Assembly (NCBI RefSeq): GCF_029852145.1
Contig: NC_079975.1
Location: 9,052,001 to 9,116,000 of the forward strand
Direction of reading: 5' to 3'
DNA from: Microplitis mediator
Lineage: Eukaryota > Arthropoda > Insecta > Hymenoptera > Braconidae
Length of the DNA: 64,000 nt
Part shown: piece after piece, positions 12,128 to 23,237 of the stretch
How the letters are laid out: each line of letters begins with the position of its first letter
How positions within the stretch are numbered: the first letter of the stretch is position 1
Notes under the pieces: generated by a model
The model's database searches: none
Told to the model about the DNA's origin: nothing
What the model saw: only the letters and a program-made list of their open reading frames with translations
Translations under genes and position numbers: made by a program

Positions 12128-12896
12128 CTCATTTTAATATACACTCATGCCATAAAATAAAGGAACAGAAAAATTTTCGAAATTTTTTAGTGATTTTTGG
12201 AAGGCTGTAACTTTGTGAAAAATAATCGTATCGAGATTGAAAAAAAGGCATTTTATAGATTGAAATCTCTAGTTCCGGTGCATTTTTATCAAAATTTTTT
12301 AAGAGCTCCAGCTATTGTGCAAACATGGGAAATACCGCGAGACAACAATTTTCTAAATTTTTTCTTTTCTTTGAGAGAGTCCACGGGCTGCGAAAAAATT
12401 TCAGCAGCTAAACCAATGCAAAGGTCAGTTAGCAAATTTAATTAGCTTTAATTTGAATTTTTGTTTAGATTCTTACGACAACTTGCCGCTGAGATATCAG
12501 CCTACAAACGAAAAATGATTCTTTTGGGTTTGATCATCGATATTTCAGCTACCAATGATTGCACAATAAATTTGAGGGTGGCGTTGAAAACTCGAATAAA
12601 TTCCCTACAAGACCCTTTCATCATTTTTCGGAAAAAAATTTTTTTTTTATTTTTAACATCCATTAGAAGTAAGTACAAAAAATGGCTTTTTTTTTATTTT
12701 TAGTAAATCAACCGCTACTTTGTAAATTTCGATGAAAAAAAAATGTTGCCAGGTACTTTTTAACCTCAATGTACCCCCAATAACTCTGCAAATTTTTAAA
12801 TTGATCTATCGAACCCTTTTTCGGAGTGGATTGATCAAAGTTTTGCAAAACAATTAAAGGAACAAGTTTGTTTAGGTTTAGGTAAAGCTACCTACT
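12128..12896. other. No gene seen
   Basis: Two overlapping open frames of about 80 codons exist on the plus strand (12197-12703). They lack supporting splice context and show no protein-like composition. I see no element ends here. Possibly decayed transposon sequence. Confidence 0.4.
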
Positions 12897-13428
12897 ATAT
12901 AGGGGAAGGGGGGGGGGGCAAAAGGGGGTAGTGTAGGCAAAACGGGGTACCCCCAAAATTTTATAAAAAAAAGTTTTATATTTTAAATGGTTTTTAAACA
13001 TTCCAAAATCACTTCTGTAAATATAATTAAGCGTTAGTTTGAATTTTTTTTGGTAAACTTTTTCAAAAATCAATTGTCAGTTGAAAAATATTAATGACGT
13101 TTGTTTTATGATAAAAACTATCAAACATTTTTTTTCTTCTTTTGAATCCGATAAACTTGTAAAATACAATTTTTCTTCATGTAAATTACTTACAAAAAAA
13201 TTCAACTTAATTAAATTCGTTTAAAATCCAGAAATTTTTTTTTTTTACCTTTTTTAGGGGGTACCCCACTTTGCCCGCAGAAATGAAAAATTTTTTTTTT
13301 CAACGATAACTGAAAATTTCTTCTATTTACTTTGAATATCATTAAAAAAAAAAAGATTTAGCATATTTGAGTCCTCGAAAACTTGGTATTTCCTTGAGTA
13401 GCCCCTTTTGCCCCTCCCTCCCCTATAT
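12897..13428. mobile_element. G-rich TIR element (TATAGGGGAGGG family)
   Basis: Ends TATAGGGGAAGGGGGGG and CCCTCCCTCCCCTATA face each other. Just inside lie GGCAAAAGGGG and CCCCTTTTGCCCC. The interior repeats GGGGTACCCC and poly-A/T runs. Related copies: 16122-16801, 41350-41520 (partial), 53010-53780 and 58737-59196. Confidence 0.65.
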
Positions 13429-13504
13429 GATTATATAAGATTAGATCTGGCCAATTTTCAGATCTGATTATATATGGACTCATAGATAATTATACAAAAT
13501 CACT

Positions 13505-14200
13505 TTTTATCGGGTTGTAATAAATAATAATAAAGAAAGTTTTATTGAATTTTATCACGTACAAGTTAAAATATAATATGATAATTATCAAAACGTTCCG
13601 GCATTGGGGACATTTACCTTATCTCTGATTAAATTAATTATGATAATTTCCTTTAACCACAAATTTAATCGATTTTTTGTCAATTAAAACTTTATATTGA
13701 ACAAAGATTTTATGTTTAGAAGAGGACATGTCTTATAATAAATAAAATGCATAGAGAAATTAATCACTTATTCTGAATACAGATTTTATTGTTGGTACAT
13801 AAAAAAAAAAAAAAAATTGAAATGTTTTTTTATAAACTCGAATCACTATGATAGATATTTTTGATTAAATTATGAAGAGATAATAAAATTTTCTAATTCA
13901 GTTTTTATTGTTAATTATTTTACGTATTTATTCATTCAACTTTATGAAATATATAATTTTTAAAGAAAAAAAAAGTTCCTTAATAAAATTGGTAGGTAGT
14001 TTTTTATGAAACATATGAAACACAACATGTTCAACTTTGTCAAGAATTTTTTTAAGTTATAATGCTCTTGCCAAACGATTATTAATCATCCCCCCGTACA
14101 ACGGAAACTTAGATTTAACCATTTCTTCATTAAAATTGACATTATCGTCAATGGATTTCAATCTCAAACCCAGTTTGTGTTGTGATTTATGTCCAAGCTA
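13505..14200 (-). pseudogene. Truncated third copy of the ankyrin gene (C-terminus only)
   Basis: This matches the 3' end and 3' flank of the two intact ankyrin genes. On the minus strand from about 14196, the frame reads a tail like LKSIDDNVNFNEE, then FPLYGGMINNRLARAL, then a stop at 14057-14059. That stop falls about 25 codons before the stop of the intact copies, caused by a substitution. Everything upstream (ankyrin repeats, start) is missing. The matching 3' flank continues to about 13505. It is more diverged than the 18.7/28.7 kb pair, so it is an older duplicate. Confidence 0.75.
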
Positions 14201-14387
14201 AAATAACTTTAGAACAGATGGATTTATTCAAAAATCATAAAGCCCGTTTTTGTAGAGCGTTGAATTACTTACAAATATATATCCTGGGCTTATTTGTAAT
14301 ATACGCCATTACCGAGGTATAAAATTTCAACCTTAAAATTTTTCTTATTTACTGGATAAAATCGAAAATTTTTTGGCATTCGAAAAC

Positions 14388-14727
14388 ATCAAAATTCTTG
14401 TGCCACGGAGAATAATGTTGGCTCGAAATCAACCAATTTTTATTATGCTGTCGACCAAACTTGAAACAGTAAGTAAAGCATCCAAAAAATTACTATACTC
14501 TTATAAAAAATTATTATGCTGCATCAAAATTATTATAATGTATGAAAGTAATTGATATCAAAGCTTATCGATAAGTTTCTCACGCGTTGTAAGTATTGTG
14601 ATGCAGCATAATCATTTTTTATAAGAGCACGATAATTTTTTGGATGCTTCACTTCCTCTTTCAAGTTTGGTCGACAGCATTGTAAAAATTGGTAGGTTTC
14701 GAGCCAACATTTTTCTCCGTGTGAAAT
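14388..14727. mobile_element. Long-TIR foldback MITE (CACGGAGAAAAAT ends)
   Basis: The left arm (CACGGAGAATAATGTTGGCT...) is inverted at the right (...CATTTTTCTCCGTG). Both arms carry ATTATGCTGTCGACCAAAC and ATTATGCTGCATC segments, about 150 bp each. Same family as 32721-33029. Confidence 0.7.
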
Positions 14728-14814
14728 CTTATTACCGAAGCGCATTAGCATATTCCAAATACCAAGAAAATTAAAATAAATTTATAATTCTAGATTATTA
14801 TTATTATTATTTAT

Positions 14815-15082
14815 ATTTAAAAAAAGTTCTGTTTTTGTCCTTAAAAACAATTGAACACAGACCAATAATTATAATAAAAAAGTCTGTTTTTAGTCTAAAC
14901 GCGATTAAAAACAGACTAAACATCATACGAAATTAAGTCTGATATTGGCCTGGATAAGGAATAGTAAGGGCAAAAACAGATTAAATTCCTATATAAAATA
15001 AATACGATTTATACACTTGAATTAAAGAAAAAATATTTAAATTTATCATTTATTTTAAAACAGATTTAATTTTTTGACCCGG
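14815..15082. repeat. AGTCTGTTTTT degenerate array with CCCGGG end
   Basis: Diverged copies of AGTCTGTTTTTAGTCTAAA and its inverse, ending TTTTTGACCCGGG at 15070-15082. This is the best example of the CCCGGGTC-ended group (4640, 8248, 9645). Confidence 0.45.
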
Positions 15083-15399
15083 GATCCAAAATAGAAACAA
15101 AGAATTTAAAATACAAATCAATGCTTAAGGCACGGTTACAAGGAAATGGCTCGTTTTACGTCAATTTACTAAGAGATGTTTTTGTAAGGAATTTAATTTC
15201 CTTTAAGAATACACATTGCTTAAATTTTTCAGATAGATGATTTACGAGTTCTGGGTAAAAAATGAAATTTCTGTCAAAAAACTTATAGAAGTAACGATAC
15301 ACCTCTTAATATCAATATTAAGGGCTCAAACTTGCACAATAATTTTTTTTTGTCATCAGGAATAATATTTTCACAGTATCGAAAAAAAAAAAAAAAATA

Positions 15400-15680
15400 G
15401 TCGATTTTTTGGCCCAGTCTAATGTTTACTATACATGGTATTTTAATGCGAAGATGTGCACCCAAAGCATTCGTACTCAAGGAACACTGGGGGGAATAGG
15501 GACCACCGGATTGGCCTATTTCTTCCTACAGAGAAAAACGCCACTTACTCCTCCTGCTTTTCTCAGGGGCCAGTTTTCCAATTCTGGAGAAAAAAGATAT
15601 TCAGTCCGTCACGAAGAGCTGGTACTGGTAGATGGTTTCAAGACTCTTGCGATAGTCATTTACTACTCATAGATTCATAA
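15400..15680 (+). other. GC-richer open stretch, unassigned
   Basis: Base composition rises above its surroundings, and plus frames of 74 and 87 codons run through 15409-15680. I recognise no domain, and the two frames overlap, so at most one is real. It could be an old exon, a processed fragment or transposon DNA. Confidence 0.2.
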
Positions 15681-15808
15681 GTCTTATTCATATATCTCAT
15701 TTTAATTGTATCTATTCAGCTTTCAGTTATACATAAAATATTCGGAGACCTTTTTAATTTAAATTCAATTTTTTTTCACCAATTGATATTAAACTAATTC
15801 TAATTCAT

Positions 15809-15945
15809 TCAAGAATATCAACTTGAATACGAATCAACTACCCTACTTCAAAAAATTATATCTTTTTAATTTGATTCATCTAGACATGTAACATGTAATG
15901 TCGTACATTAATATAGACCAAACAAACGATACGTAAGTTTTTAAT
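15809..15945 (+). repeat. Diverged partial duplicate of the exon-1 region at 16.8-17.1 kb
   Basis: TCAACTACCCTACTTC..., ATGTAACAT and ATATAGACCAAACAAACGAT then CGTAAGT match 16822-17071 in order. About 100 bp, including the start codon of the downstream gene, is missing here. A G-rich TIR element (16122-16801) lies between the duplicates. Confidence 0.55.
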
Positions 15946-16121
15946 TGAAATAGTTAAATTTCTTCATAAAATTCTGTACGAAAACTTTCTCATATAATGC
16001 AGTCAATATTTTTAAAAAATAATTTGATACACTGATAGTAAATTTCATATAGTGTAGGTAGTTAGGAATTGAATGGTATAAAAGTATGATAATTTTATCT
16101 AACGTTTTAGTAAGTAAACTA

Positions 16122-16801
16122 GTAGGGGAGACCGGAGCAGGGTGGCCCCCCTAAGCCGGTTATTACTTTTTGTGGCTTTCAACCATCAGATCACTTTAAT
16201 TTCGTCCTATTTTGAACAAATTTATAGACATTTTGCCGAAACTCTGAAAAGAAAAAACTTTTTTTTTTTTTGGCAAGGAGGCCCCACTCCAAAAAATGAT
16301 AATTTCTTTTTTTTTTTTAAATTGTTTTCATCGTTAAGAACGTATTTCTTTTTCTTAAAAACTATTTTTACTTTTATATGACTCAAAAAAACTTTTTAAG
16401 GTGTAATATATCGTTCCTCCACGATTAGATTAATTAATAATTATTGTTTAAAAAAAAAAATTCTACATTTCTTATTTGTCATTATTTTTAACTTAAAAAC
16501 AGTGTTTTTTAATTTTTTAGATAATGGATAGTTTTACTTTATTTAAAAAATTTATCAACTAAAAGAAAAATTTTTACTTCTGAATATTTTTAGTGACCAA
16601 ATTTGCCTCATACATAGAGAATCAGCCGAAAAATATGGAAAAATCATTTTTTCAGAATTTTCACCTTGTCCATTTTGCCCCAGGTGTCATGCAAAGGACT
16701 AAAAATGTGCAAACATATCGGATTCATAGTAATTAGACGAAAAAAAAAAAATTTTTTTTTGATCAAAATTTCAGGGGGGCCTCTCTGCCTCGGTCTCCCC
16801 T
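16122..16801. mobile_element. G-rich TIR element (AGGGGAGACCG variant)
   Basis: TAGGGGAGACCGGAGCAGGG (16123) pairs with CCTCTCTGCCTCGGTCTCCCCTA at the right. GGTGGCCCCCC and GGGGGGCC lie just inside. The interior closely resembles 53010-53780 (for example ACTTTGTGGCTTTCAACCAT, inverted). The short open frames inside are shadows of A/T runs. Confidence 0.65.
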
Positions 16802-17014
16802 ATTCATTTATTCGAGAACATCAATTTAAACTCAAATCAACTACCCTGCTTAAAAAATAGTATCTTTTTCATTCGATTTATCTAAATATGTAACAGGTAG
16901 ACGGGAAATCTACGCTCCATACATCCAGGTCACAAAGCACACAGATCATTGCATTTACTAAGAGTGAACTTTGTTGGGAACATAAATTATATTGTGAAGA
17001 CAACAATCAACAAA

Positions 17015-17487
17015 ATGGAAAACCCAGGGTTGCAGTTACACAATGATATAGACCAAAAAAGCGATGTGTAAGTTTGTAATTACAATCATATTATATTTAT
17101 TATTAGTTAATAATCGTCGACGATATCTCTCGAACGGATTATCTGAATGAGACGTTCTTGGCAGCGATCGATATCTTTCATTGATTTCTAGAGCTAATTA
17201 AGTTTTGAAATTGATCGATTCACACACACACACACACACACACACATCTCTCTGAAAATGTCGGAATAGCATCCTAACACCTTCAAACGTCGACATCTGA
17301 TGAAAACCCGGTTTTTGATAAAGTTTTAGGACGCCGTCGACATGGTGGACATGCTGGAGGAGTCGAACATTTAAGGAACGGATACAAGTAATATTGCTGA
17401 TTGTTGCAGTCATTGCAGTTATTGGCTTGGCAGTAGGTATTAGTATAGTAAATGTGAAGGTGAATTCACGCAGTGGCACAGATGCAG
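17015..17487 (+). CDS. N-terminal exons of a type II membrane protein (partial)
   Basis: Exon 1 (17015-17067) starts ATGGAAAACCCAGGG and ends at GATGT|GTAAGT. Exon 2 (17330-17487) follows TTTTAG and ends at GCAG|GTAAAA. Joined, they read MENPGLQLHND..., a TPSTWWTCWRSRTFKERI segment, then a single hydrophobic helix (about residues 36-57, VILLIVAVIAVIGLAVGISIV), then polar sequence. A short cytosolic N-terminus with basic residues before one membrane span is typical of type II proteins, including neprilysin-like M13 peptidases. No catalytic exon is seen, so the family is not established. No continuation was found before the ankyrin duplication at 17.9 kb: either the gene is broken or a later exon escaped me. 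Phase across the junction is compatible (2+1). Confidence 0.45.
17110..17312. mobile_element. Fragment of AACTTCCCGCT-family transposon with CA microsatellite
   Basis: AACGTCGACATCTGATGAAA (17287-17306) and the CA repeat (17220-17246) match the AACTTCCCGCT family near its end. The fragment fills the intron and stops about 20 bp before the exon-2 acceptor. Confidence 0.55.
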
Positions 17488-17514
17488 GTAAAAATATAAT
17501 TTTTATTATTATTA

Positions 17515-17575
17515 TTGCACACCTCGACCGCGAAGCGGAGAGGTAGTGCTCTACTGTCATCAAATTTTAAAACTG
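17515..17575 (+). repeat. Short repeat shared with 56022-56083
   Basis: TTGCACACCTCGACCGCGAA and the following AGAGGTAGTGCTCTA recur in inverse orientation at 56045-56083 with few changes. Similarity continues into an A+T-rich tail. It lies 27 bp after the exon-2 donor of the membrane-protein gene. Confidence 0.6.
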
Positions 17576-18707
17576 AGTTTCGGTCAACTTCTATTATCTC
17601 CACTAATTTTATATAGCACTTAATAATAGAAATAATAATAATAGAAATTCTGAGTTTCCGAGGACTCATGAGTTATTTGCAAATACGCTAAATCTTTTTC
17701 GTTTTTAATGATAATCAAAGTAAATCGAAAAATTTTTCAGTTGTCGTTGATAAAAAAATTTTTGTTTTTGCGGACAAAATAGGGTACCCCCTAATAAAAG
17801 TAATAAAAAAAAACTTTCAGCAGCTCATTTCTAGCTCATTTAATTCATCTCTTTCTTTAATATTTTTATTTAATACAAAATTTTTGTATTAGTAAAAAAA
17901 TTACAATTGTTTAGTCGTATAAGCTTTTGTGGTTTGAATTTGGAAAAATCATAGTTATGATACTCGGCAATATCGCAATATTGAAGATAGGGTGGCGAGA
18001 TCGCGTGACGGGCGGAGAGTTAATACAATTTTTTTCATATTGATGATGTGCTGATTTTTAACTCTGTGTAATTTTAAAATACATAAAAAAATTATTGAAA
18101 AGTAATTTTATACATCCGAGACTATTGTGATAATTTCCTTTTTTTTCATGCTTCGAATATATTTTAAAATCTATTTTGTATACTATCTTGTAAATGAAAG
18201 ATTAAGGTTGTAAATAAAGAAAATTTTATTGAATTTTATCAAGTACAAGTTTAAATATAATATGATGATCATCAAATCGTTCCAGCATAGGGTCTTCTTC
18301 CAGGTACTGGGACATTTGCCTTATCTCTGCTTAAATTAATTATGATAGTCTGCTTTCACCACAAATTTTATAGAATTTTGACAGAAAGCTTTATATTAAA
18401 TAAAGATTTTATGTTTAGAAAAGAAAATTTCTTATAATAAATAAAATATATATATAGAGAAATTAATTACTTATTCTGAATACAGGTTTTATTGTTGATA
18501 TATAAAAAAAAAAATTACAAAAAAATCAAAACGTTTTTTTACAAACTCAAATTACTATGATAGATATTTTTAATTGAAATATTAAGATAATATAATTTTC
18601 TAATTTACATTTTATTGTTAACTATTTTATCCATTTATTCATTTAATATCATGAAATCGATAATCGTCAAATAAAAGAAAAGATCCTTCATACAAGTAGA
18701 AGGTAGT

Positions 18708-20069
18708 TTATATAGTAGAAAATACGTTATAAAACACATTGAACACAATACCTGAAATTACGTCATAATTTTTTTTACGTTGAAATAGTTTTACCAAACG
18801 ATAATTAATCATTCCCCCATACAATGGAAAATTAGATTCAACCGTTTCTTCATTAATATTGACATTATCGTCAATGGATTTCAATTTCAAAGCCAGTTCA
18901 TGTTGTGGTTTATGTAGTAAATCATAATACGTAAATCCTGTGACGCAATCTTTTGTTTTTTTCATTAAATTAATTTCTTTCAAATATTTTTTACGTATTT
19001 TCTTAAATTCTTTGCCTTTGACTGCCTCAATGTTTTTGTCACAAACATCGAAACCAGCAACTATCAGTTTAACAATATGGTGTTTCACAATTAACATACT
19101 ACTGTCGTAATACTGATAAAACAGATGAAGATTACCTGGTAAACGAACATACTCATAAGGATAATCAATTACCAATTTTCCATTCTTATCCATTAAATTA
19201 ACATCACAACCGGCTTCCAGTACAAGTTTAGCATATGATTCACTCATGGGTAGTGCCATTATAACATGAAGATAAGATTGCCCTATCGAATTTGTTTGGT
19301 TGATTTCGATTGTGGGATGATTAAGTAAAATTTTAACAGTTTTTTCATTAGATTCTTTTTTTAACGCGCTTTCTAAAGGTGTTTCGAATGCTACTTCAAA
19401 AAAATTAATTTTATTAATGTCACAGCCATATTTATTAAGAAGTAAATCCATTACTTCAGCACTACCGTTGTACGCAGCAATGTTTAGTACTGGTCGAGGA
19501 TATTCAAAATTATTGATGTCAATGGAAGCACCGCGACTGATAAGAAACTCAACAATCTCACACGAATTACATAAAACAGCTTGTTGTAATAGTGTATATG
19601 ATGGATATATTTCTTTTCTTTCGAGCACACGTAAACTTTGACTAGCATCCATCCCCGAGTCGATTAATTTCACAACGTATTTTAGTTTTTTAAATTTAAT
19701 AGCATATGTCATAATGTGACCAAAATTTTTTGTTGTCATTGAAATATTGGCGTTATTTTTAATAAGATAATCAAAAAACTCTTCGTCATCGAAATAAAAC
19801 GCAAGGTAAAGAATCGTAATTTCGTAATCATGTTCATCTTCCCGCTGATGACCATTGCCATAATTAATAAGTTCGTCACTAATTTCGTGAAGTAAGTTAT
19901 GATATTTACTGCTTATTTTGACTGTGGTATCAACTGACAAGATCCCATTCATTATTTTACGACGCACATCACCATATTTCATGTTATCGAAAATTTCCAT
20001 AGTTTTCAATACATCTTTATTTATTTCTGCCATAATTGTAAAATCTTCCTCAGTTTGTATTGAATTCAC
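18708..20069 (-). CDS. Ankyrin-repeat protein, copy A (453 aa, intronless)
   Basis: A single uninterrupted 453-codon frame. After an N-terminal region of about 80 residues come about six ankyrin-type repeats: roughly 82-112, 116-146, 157-189, 193-226, 229-262 and 263-297. They show motifs such as TLLQQAVLCNSCEIVEFLIS, ETPLESAL and SYLHVIM..AKLVLEAGCDVN. A basic linker (about 350-372) and a tail with FPLYGGMINYRL follow. There is no signal peptide or membrane span, so it is probably intracellular and binds other proteins. The start is the first ATG and is preceded by the same sequence in copy B; a second ATG is at codon 13. By residue count copy B is 81% identical without gaps (86 differences). 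Intronless ankyrin families are common in parasitoid wasps. The tail resembles such proteins, but I do not see a clear F-box/PRANC motif. Partner and role are unknown. Confidence 0.85.
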   Translation of the reverse strand: MNSIQTEEDFTIMAEINKDVLKTMEIFDNMKYGDVRRKIMNGILSVDTTVKISSKYHNLLHEISDELINYGNGHQREDEHDYEITILYLAFYFDDEEFFDYLIKNNANISMTTKNFGHIMTYAIKFKKLKYVVKLIDSGMDASQSLRVLERKEIYPSYTLLQQAVLCNSCEIVEFLISRGASIDINNFEYPRPVLNIAAYNGSAEVMDLLLNKYGCDINKINFFEVAFETPLESALKKESNEKTVKILLNHPTIEINQTNSIGQSYLHVIMALPMSESYAKLVLEAGCDVNLMDKNGKLVIDYPYEYVRLPGNLHLFYQYYDSSMLIVKHHIVKLIVAGFDVCDKNIEAVKGKEFKKIRKKYLKEINLMKKTKDCVTGFTYYDLLHKPQHELALKLKSIDDNVNINEETVESNFPLYGGMINYRLVKLFQRKKNYDVISGIVFNVFYNVFSTI

Positions 20070-20193
20070 TTGAGTAATTACTGTGAAGTTTTATTAATTA
20101 ATAACCGTTAAAAAATACTTTCAAGATGTACAAAATAATACAGCAATAATTGCGGTGGTCGAATGATAATAACTGTAAGTTGAGTATCTTACT

Positions 20194-20204
20194 CTATAAA
20201 TATA
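20194..20204 (-). promoter_or_regulatory. TATA-like box upstream of ankyrin copy A
   Basis: The minus strand reads TATATTTATAG about 125 bp before the start codon. Copy B has TATATATAG at the equivalent place (30184-30193). This is positional conservation only; no transcript start is known. Confidence 0.25.
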
Positions 20205-22505
20205 CGGTTACATTCTTTTGATTTGATTATGAACATAGGTGGCGATAAAATAAATTTTTCACCATAATTAACCGGCTATCTAATGAACTGACTATCCAAA
20301 TATTAAAACTTGATTTGATTATTGTTTTCACAGATATATCAACAAAGCACGACAAAGAAATTAGGAAACAAAGGTTTTGAATTGATTCATAAATGATGTA
20401 TTTTTACATGATCCTGAAGTTAGTAGACAATTCAAAATTTTCGGTTTTTTTTTCTCTCAAAGAATCAATTACAAAGAACTAAAAATATGCCCAAATAGAA
20501 AATTTGAAACATTATTAGTGCAATTTATTAATTTATTTTTTTTTTATAATTTATTATTTTAAAAAGAATCCGAAAATTATGAGACGTCGGCTCACTTCAG
20601 TATCATGTTTTTACACATTAATGTCTTCTTTGAATAATCAAATAATTTTATTTAATGGTAAGTAAATATTGATACGGACCTATTGTCATAAATTTTTACT
20701 ACTTAAGCTCTTATTTACCCTTATGTTTCCAATGCTGCAACTCATTACTACATTGTCATTTGAATTTATTAATAGTAAATTTGCTTAAGGTATTTGTTTT
20801 GCTATTTATATAGAATGTGCTATTGCCCACTCTCTCTTTTGCTATTGCTTACTCTTTTACTCAATATCGCTTACTTGCTTTGCTCATTTCGAAAATGTGA
20901 GACAGATATCGTTGAATATTGATAACTTTATTATCAGAAACAAAATCATTTGTTGTTTTGTTTATTTTATAATTATTTTTCTTACAATCTATTCATTTTT
21001 GGAAAGATTTAACCGATAGCTACATGAAACATACGTAAAAATGTGACTTGTTTTTTTTCCCTAATTAAAACTCCAATTGAAACCAATGAATTCCGATTTA
21101 AAGTCTATTACATTTCAATCAGAACCAATCGGATTTAATCGGAATTTAGCGATTTCAATCGGAGTTTATAATCAGGGTGAAGTTTATCTAACTTACTACA
21201 TTTTAATAGCGTACACTTTGATTATCGACACCTCGCTTCACAATCGGTCAAAAATTCTGACTATAAAATTACATTCTGGACATTCATCTAAATATCATAA
21301 TTCAATTTCATCGAATTCTACCGATGAAGCCTATAGCGCAACAACTACCTTAATACTCTGTTTTTTGCTTTACAATATTTTTGATAATTTATTGTCAGCA
21401 TTTAATATATTTAATTTCATTACTTCAATAGTTAAAAATTACTTTCATATAAATATTAACGTTATAGTCATACATGAAAAAAACAAAACAAACAGAATAC
21501 TAAATATCAACAAAGAGTAATCAAAAGTTGAGCTTGTCATTAATATGTAATTAGTATTTCTTGAGATTTAGTATCATCATTACCGATTATTTTAGAAGCT
21601 TTCACGTGTATATTTAAAACTGATCAGTAAAAGCCAATTAGTTTATGATATAAATAAAACAAATAAGTGACACTTAATGAGATGAAAACCTGCGTTCCCA
21701 GATTTCAAATTCTTATTTCAGAAGTTTTAATTTTGATATTTACTATTTATTGATGAATTATGGTTCTAGTTACAAATCAGTACGTACACAAACTAATGTA
21801 AGTTTGAGGTATACTGAAAAATTATTCAAATTTTAAGTATTATTTTTTTCGTGTACAAATACAATACTTTTTTTTGCCTGTGAAAAATTATTAATAAAAA
21901 GTTACGAAAAGTCATTATTAAAAAAGAGAAACTAACGGGCTTACTCTTACAAAAGAATAATAATCACAACACTTATTGAGTACTCGTAAATAGTGATCTT
22001 GAAATAGTTAGAGCTCCTGAAGTAGAGAACCATCCATTCGATTTTGCGATTAAGAAAATAAGTACCCATGCGCATTACTAATCTTGATATCAACGTGATT
22101 GAAAAAACCTTAGAAGATTGTGGAAGTTAAAAGATGTAGAATAGTGACTAGAGCAATTGATCATAGAGTAGATCCTAATAAAAAATACCGTGATGATTAT
22201 TGGTGTTGATGATATTTTTTTTTAATATAATATTACATATTATACAATGTTCCGTATATCCTCAATGTATTGTTTATAGTATATTGCTTTTTTACATGCG
22301 ATGGTGCAAATATAAATGCTCCTCACGCAGAATGATACTCACCTCTTGACTATATTACTAAAAAAACTCTATATCAAAGTTATTACACAACTTATTGTGA
22401 CATTATGCACTTTTTAAATTGTTGCGAAAAGATTCAAGATGGTTTTCAAAATGAATTTGTAAGAAAAATCTTGAATACTTGAATACTTTGTAACATAATT
22501 CTTAA
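20205..22505. other. Non-coding upstream half of duplication A
   Basis: Present in both duplicates with few changes. An open plus frame at 21077-21520 shares about 75 codons with copy B (31034-31399), but its start and end differ between copies and the composition is not protein-like. One CACGTG is at 21603-21608. No RNA gene recognised. Confidence 0.4.
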
Positions 22506-22509
22506 ATAC

Positions 22510-22856
22510 CAAATTCTCACTGTTTCTTCACGAAGAAAAATTTATTGTAACAATTACTATATATTATGGGAATGGTTTCCGCAACGTACATTAACCGGTT
22601 TTTTCGAAGTATCGATTATAGAAGCGGCTCCTATACAAATTATGACAACCATTTCTATTTACAGAGTTTTCATTCGTGTACGATATGGGAATACTTTCTA
22701 TACCATTATGGTAATACCTCCTACGTAATTATAGTAATTGTTCCCACCTATTATGGTAATGATTACTCTAATAGAATTAATTTCTAAACATTATGGTAAC
22801 TATTACCATGGTATTATATCAACTATTACCATAATTGAGTTATCACACGAAGAAAA
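22510..22856. mobile_element. GGTAATxxTTACC palindromic-array element, truncated
   Basis: From TTCACGAAGAAAAAT (about 22527) onward it consists of ATTATGGTAATxATTACCATAAT-type palindromic units. It stops at CACACGAAGAAAAATGG, where homology with copy B ends. In copy B the element continues to 33203. Confidence 0.5.
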
Positions 22857-22913
22857 ATGGAGGCTTCTCCCCATACCCTCCGTAAAGGGCTTACTCCACT
22901 TGTTATCTTTCAG

Positions 22914-23048
22914 TTTGCCAAGAAGATATTATCCGCTTGTTCAGTCCCTGATGAATTTTTTTCTTCGCGAGCTGTAAGACGCTCCGATTATTTAAGCCAA
23001 ATCAGAAATGAAGGACAGCTCAGGGAGAGTATATGTACAAAAGCATAA
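22914..23048 (+). CDS. Possible terminal exon, unrecognised
   Basis: After a good acceptor (TTGTTATCTTTCAG) comes a frame of 44 codons reading FAKKILSACSVPDEFFSSRA... and ending ICTKA then a stop at 23046-23048. Composition is protein-like and GC-richer than the flanks. It starts right after the boundary of duplication A and is absent from copy B. I found no upstream exon in a compatible phase: joining it to the 17.3 kb exon gives a stop after 12 codons. It may be a stranded last exon. Confidence 0.3.
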   Translation, partial: FAKKILSACSVPDEFFSSRAVRRSDYLSQIRNEGQLRESICTKA

Positions 23049-23237
23049 TCCTGATTTTTGACATTTTCAAATTTTTATGCTTCAAGAGGCTTATGTGGTT
23101 CGAAATAAATAAAAAACATATCCTCCAAGTTTCAGGTTTCTATCTCACTTTTAACCCGTGCCGTACAGCGATGTAAGTTTCCCTTTTTGAAATAAGGTCA
23201 ACCTGATTAGGACTTTGTTAGATCCCGAAGAACAATA

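Larger units (their letters stand above)
17893..22860. repeat. Segmental duplication, copy A (~5 kb)
   Basis: Colinear with 27786-32734 at an offset of about 9.9-10 kb in the same orientation. It covers the ankyrin gene, about 0.8 kb downstream and about 2.8 kb upstream. The left edge is at ATTACAATTGT and the right edge at CACACGAAGAAAAATGG, after which the copies differ completely. By eye the non-coding parts are about 94-98% identical in the stretches I compared. Confidence 0.85.

Noticed and set aside
12197..12703. Two adjacent plus frames of about 80 codons
   Set aside because: No splice logic, domain or protein-like composition; probably chance frames in decayed repeat DNA.
17015..17487. 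Firm assignment of these exons to a neprilysin-like peptidase
   Set aside because: Only the tail and membrane span are present; without any catalytic motif (HExxH, ExxxD) the name would be a guess.
21077..21520. 147-codon plus frame, partly conserved in the duplicate (31034-31399)
   Set aside because: Ends and starts differ between copies, the composition matches A+T-rich non-coding DNA, and the shared part is explained by the recent duplication.
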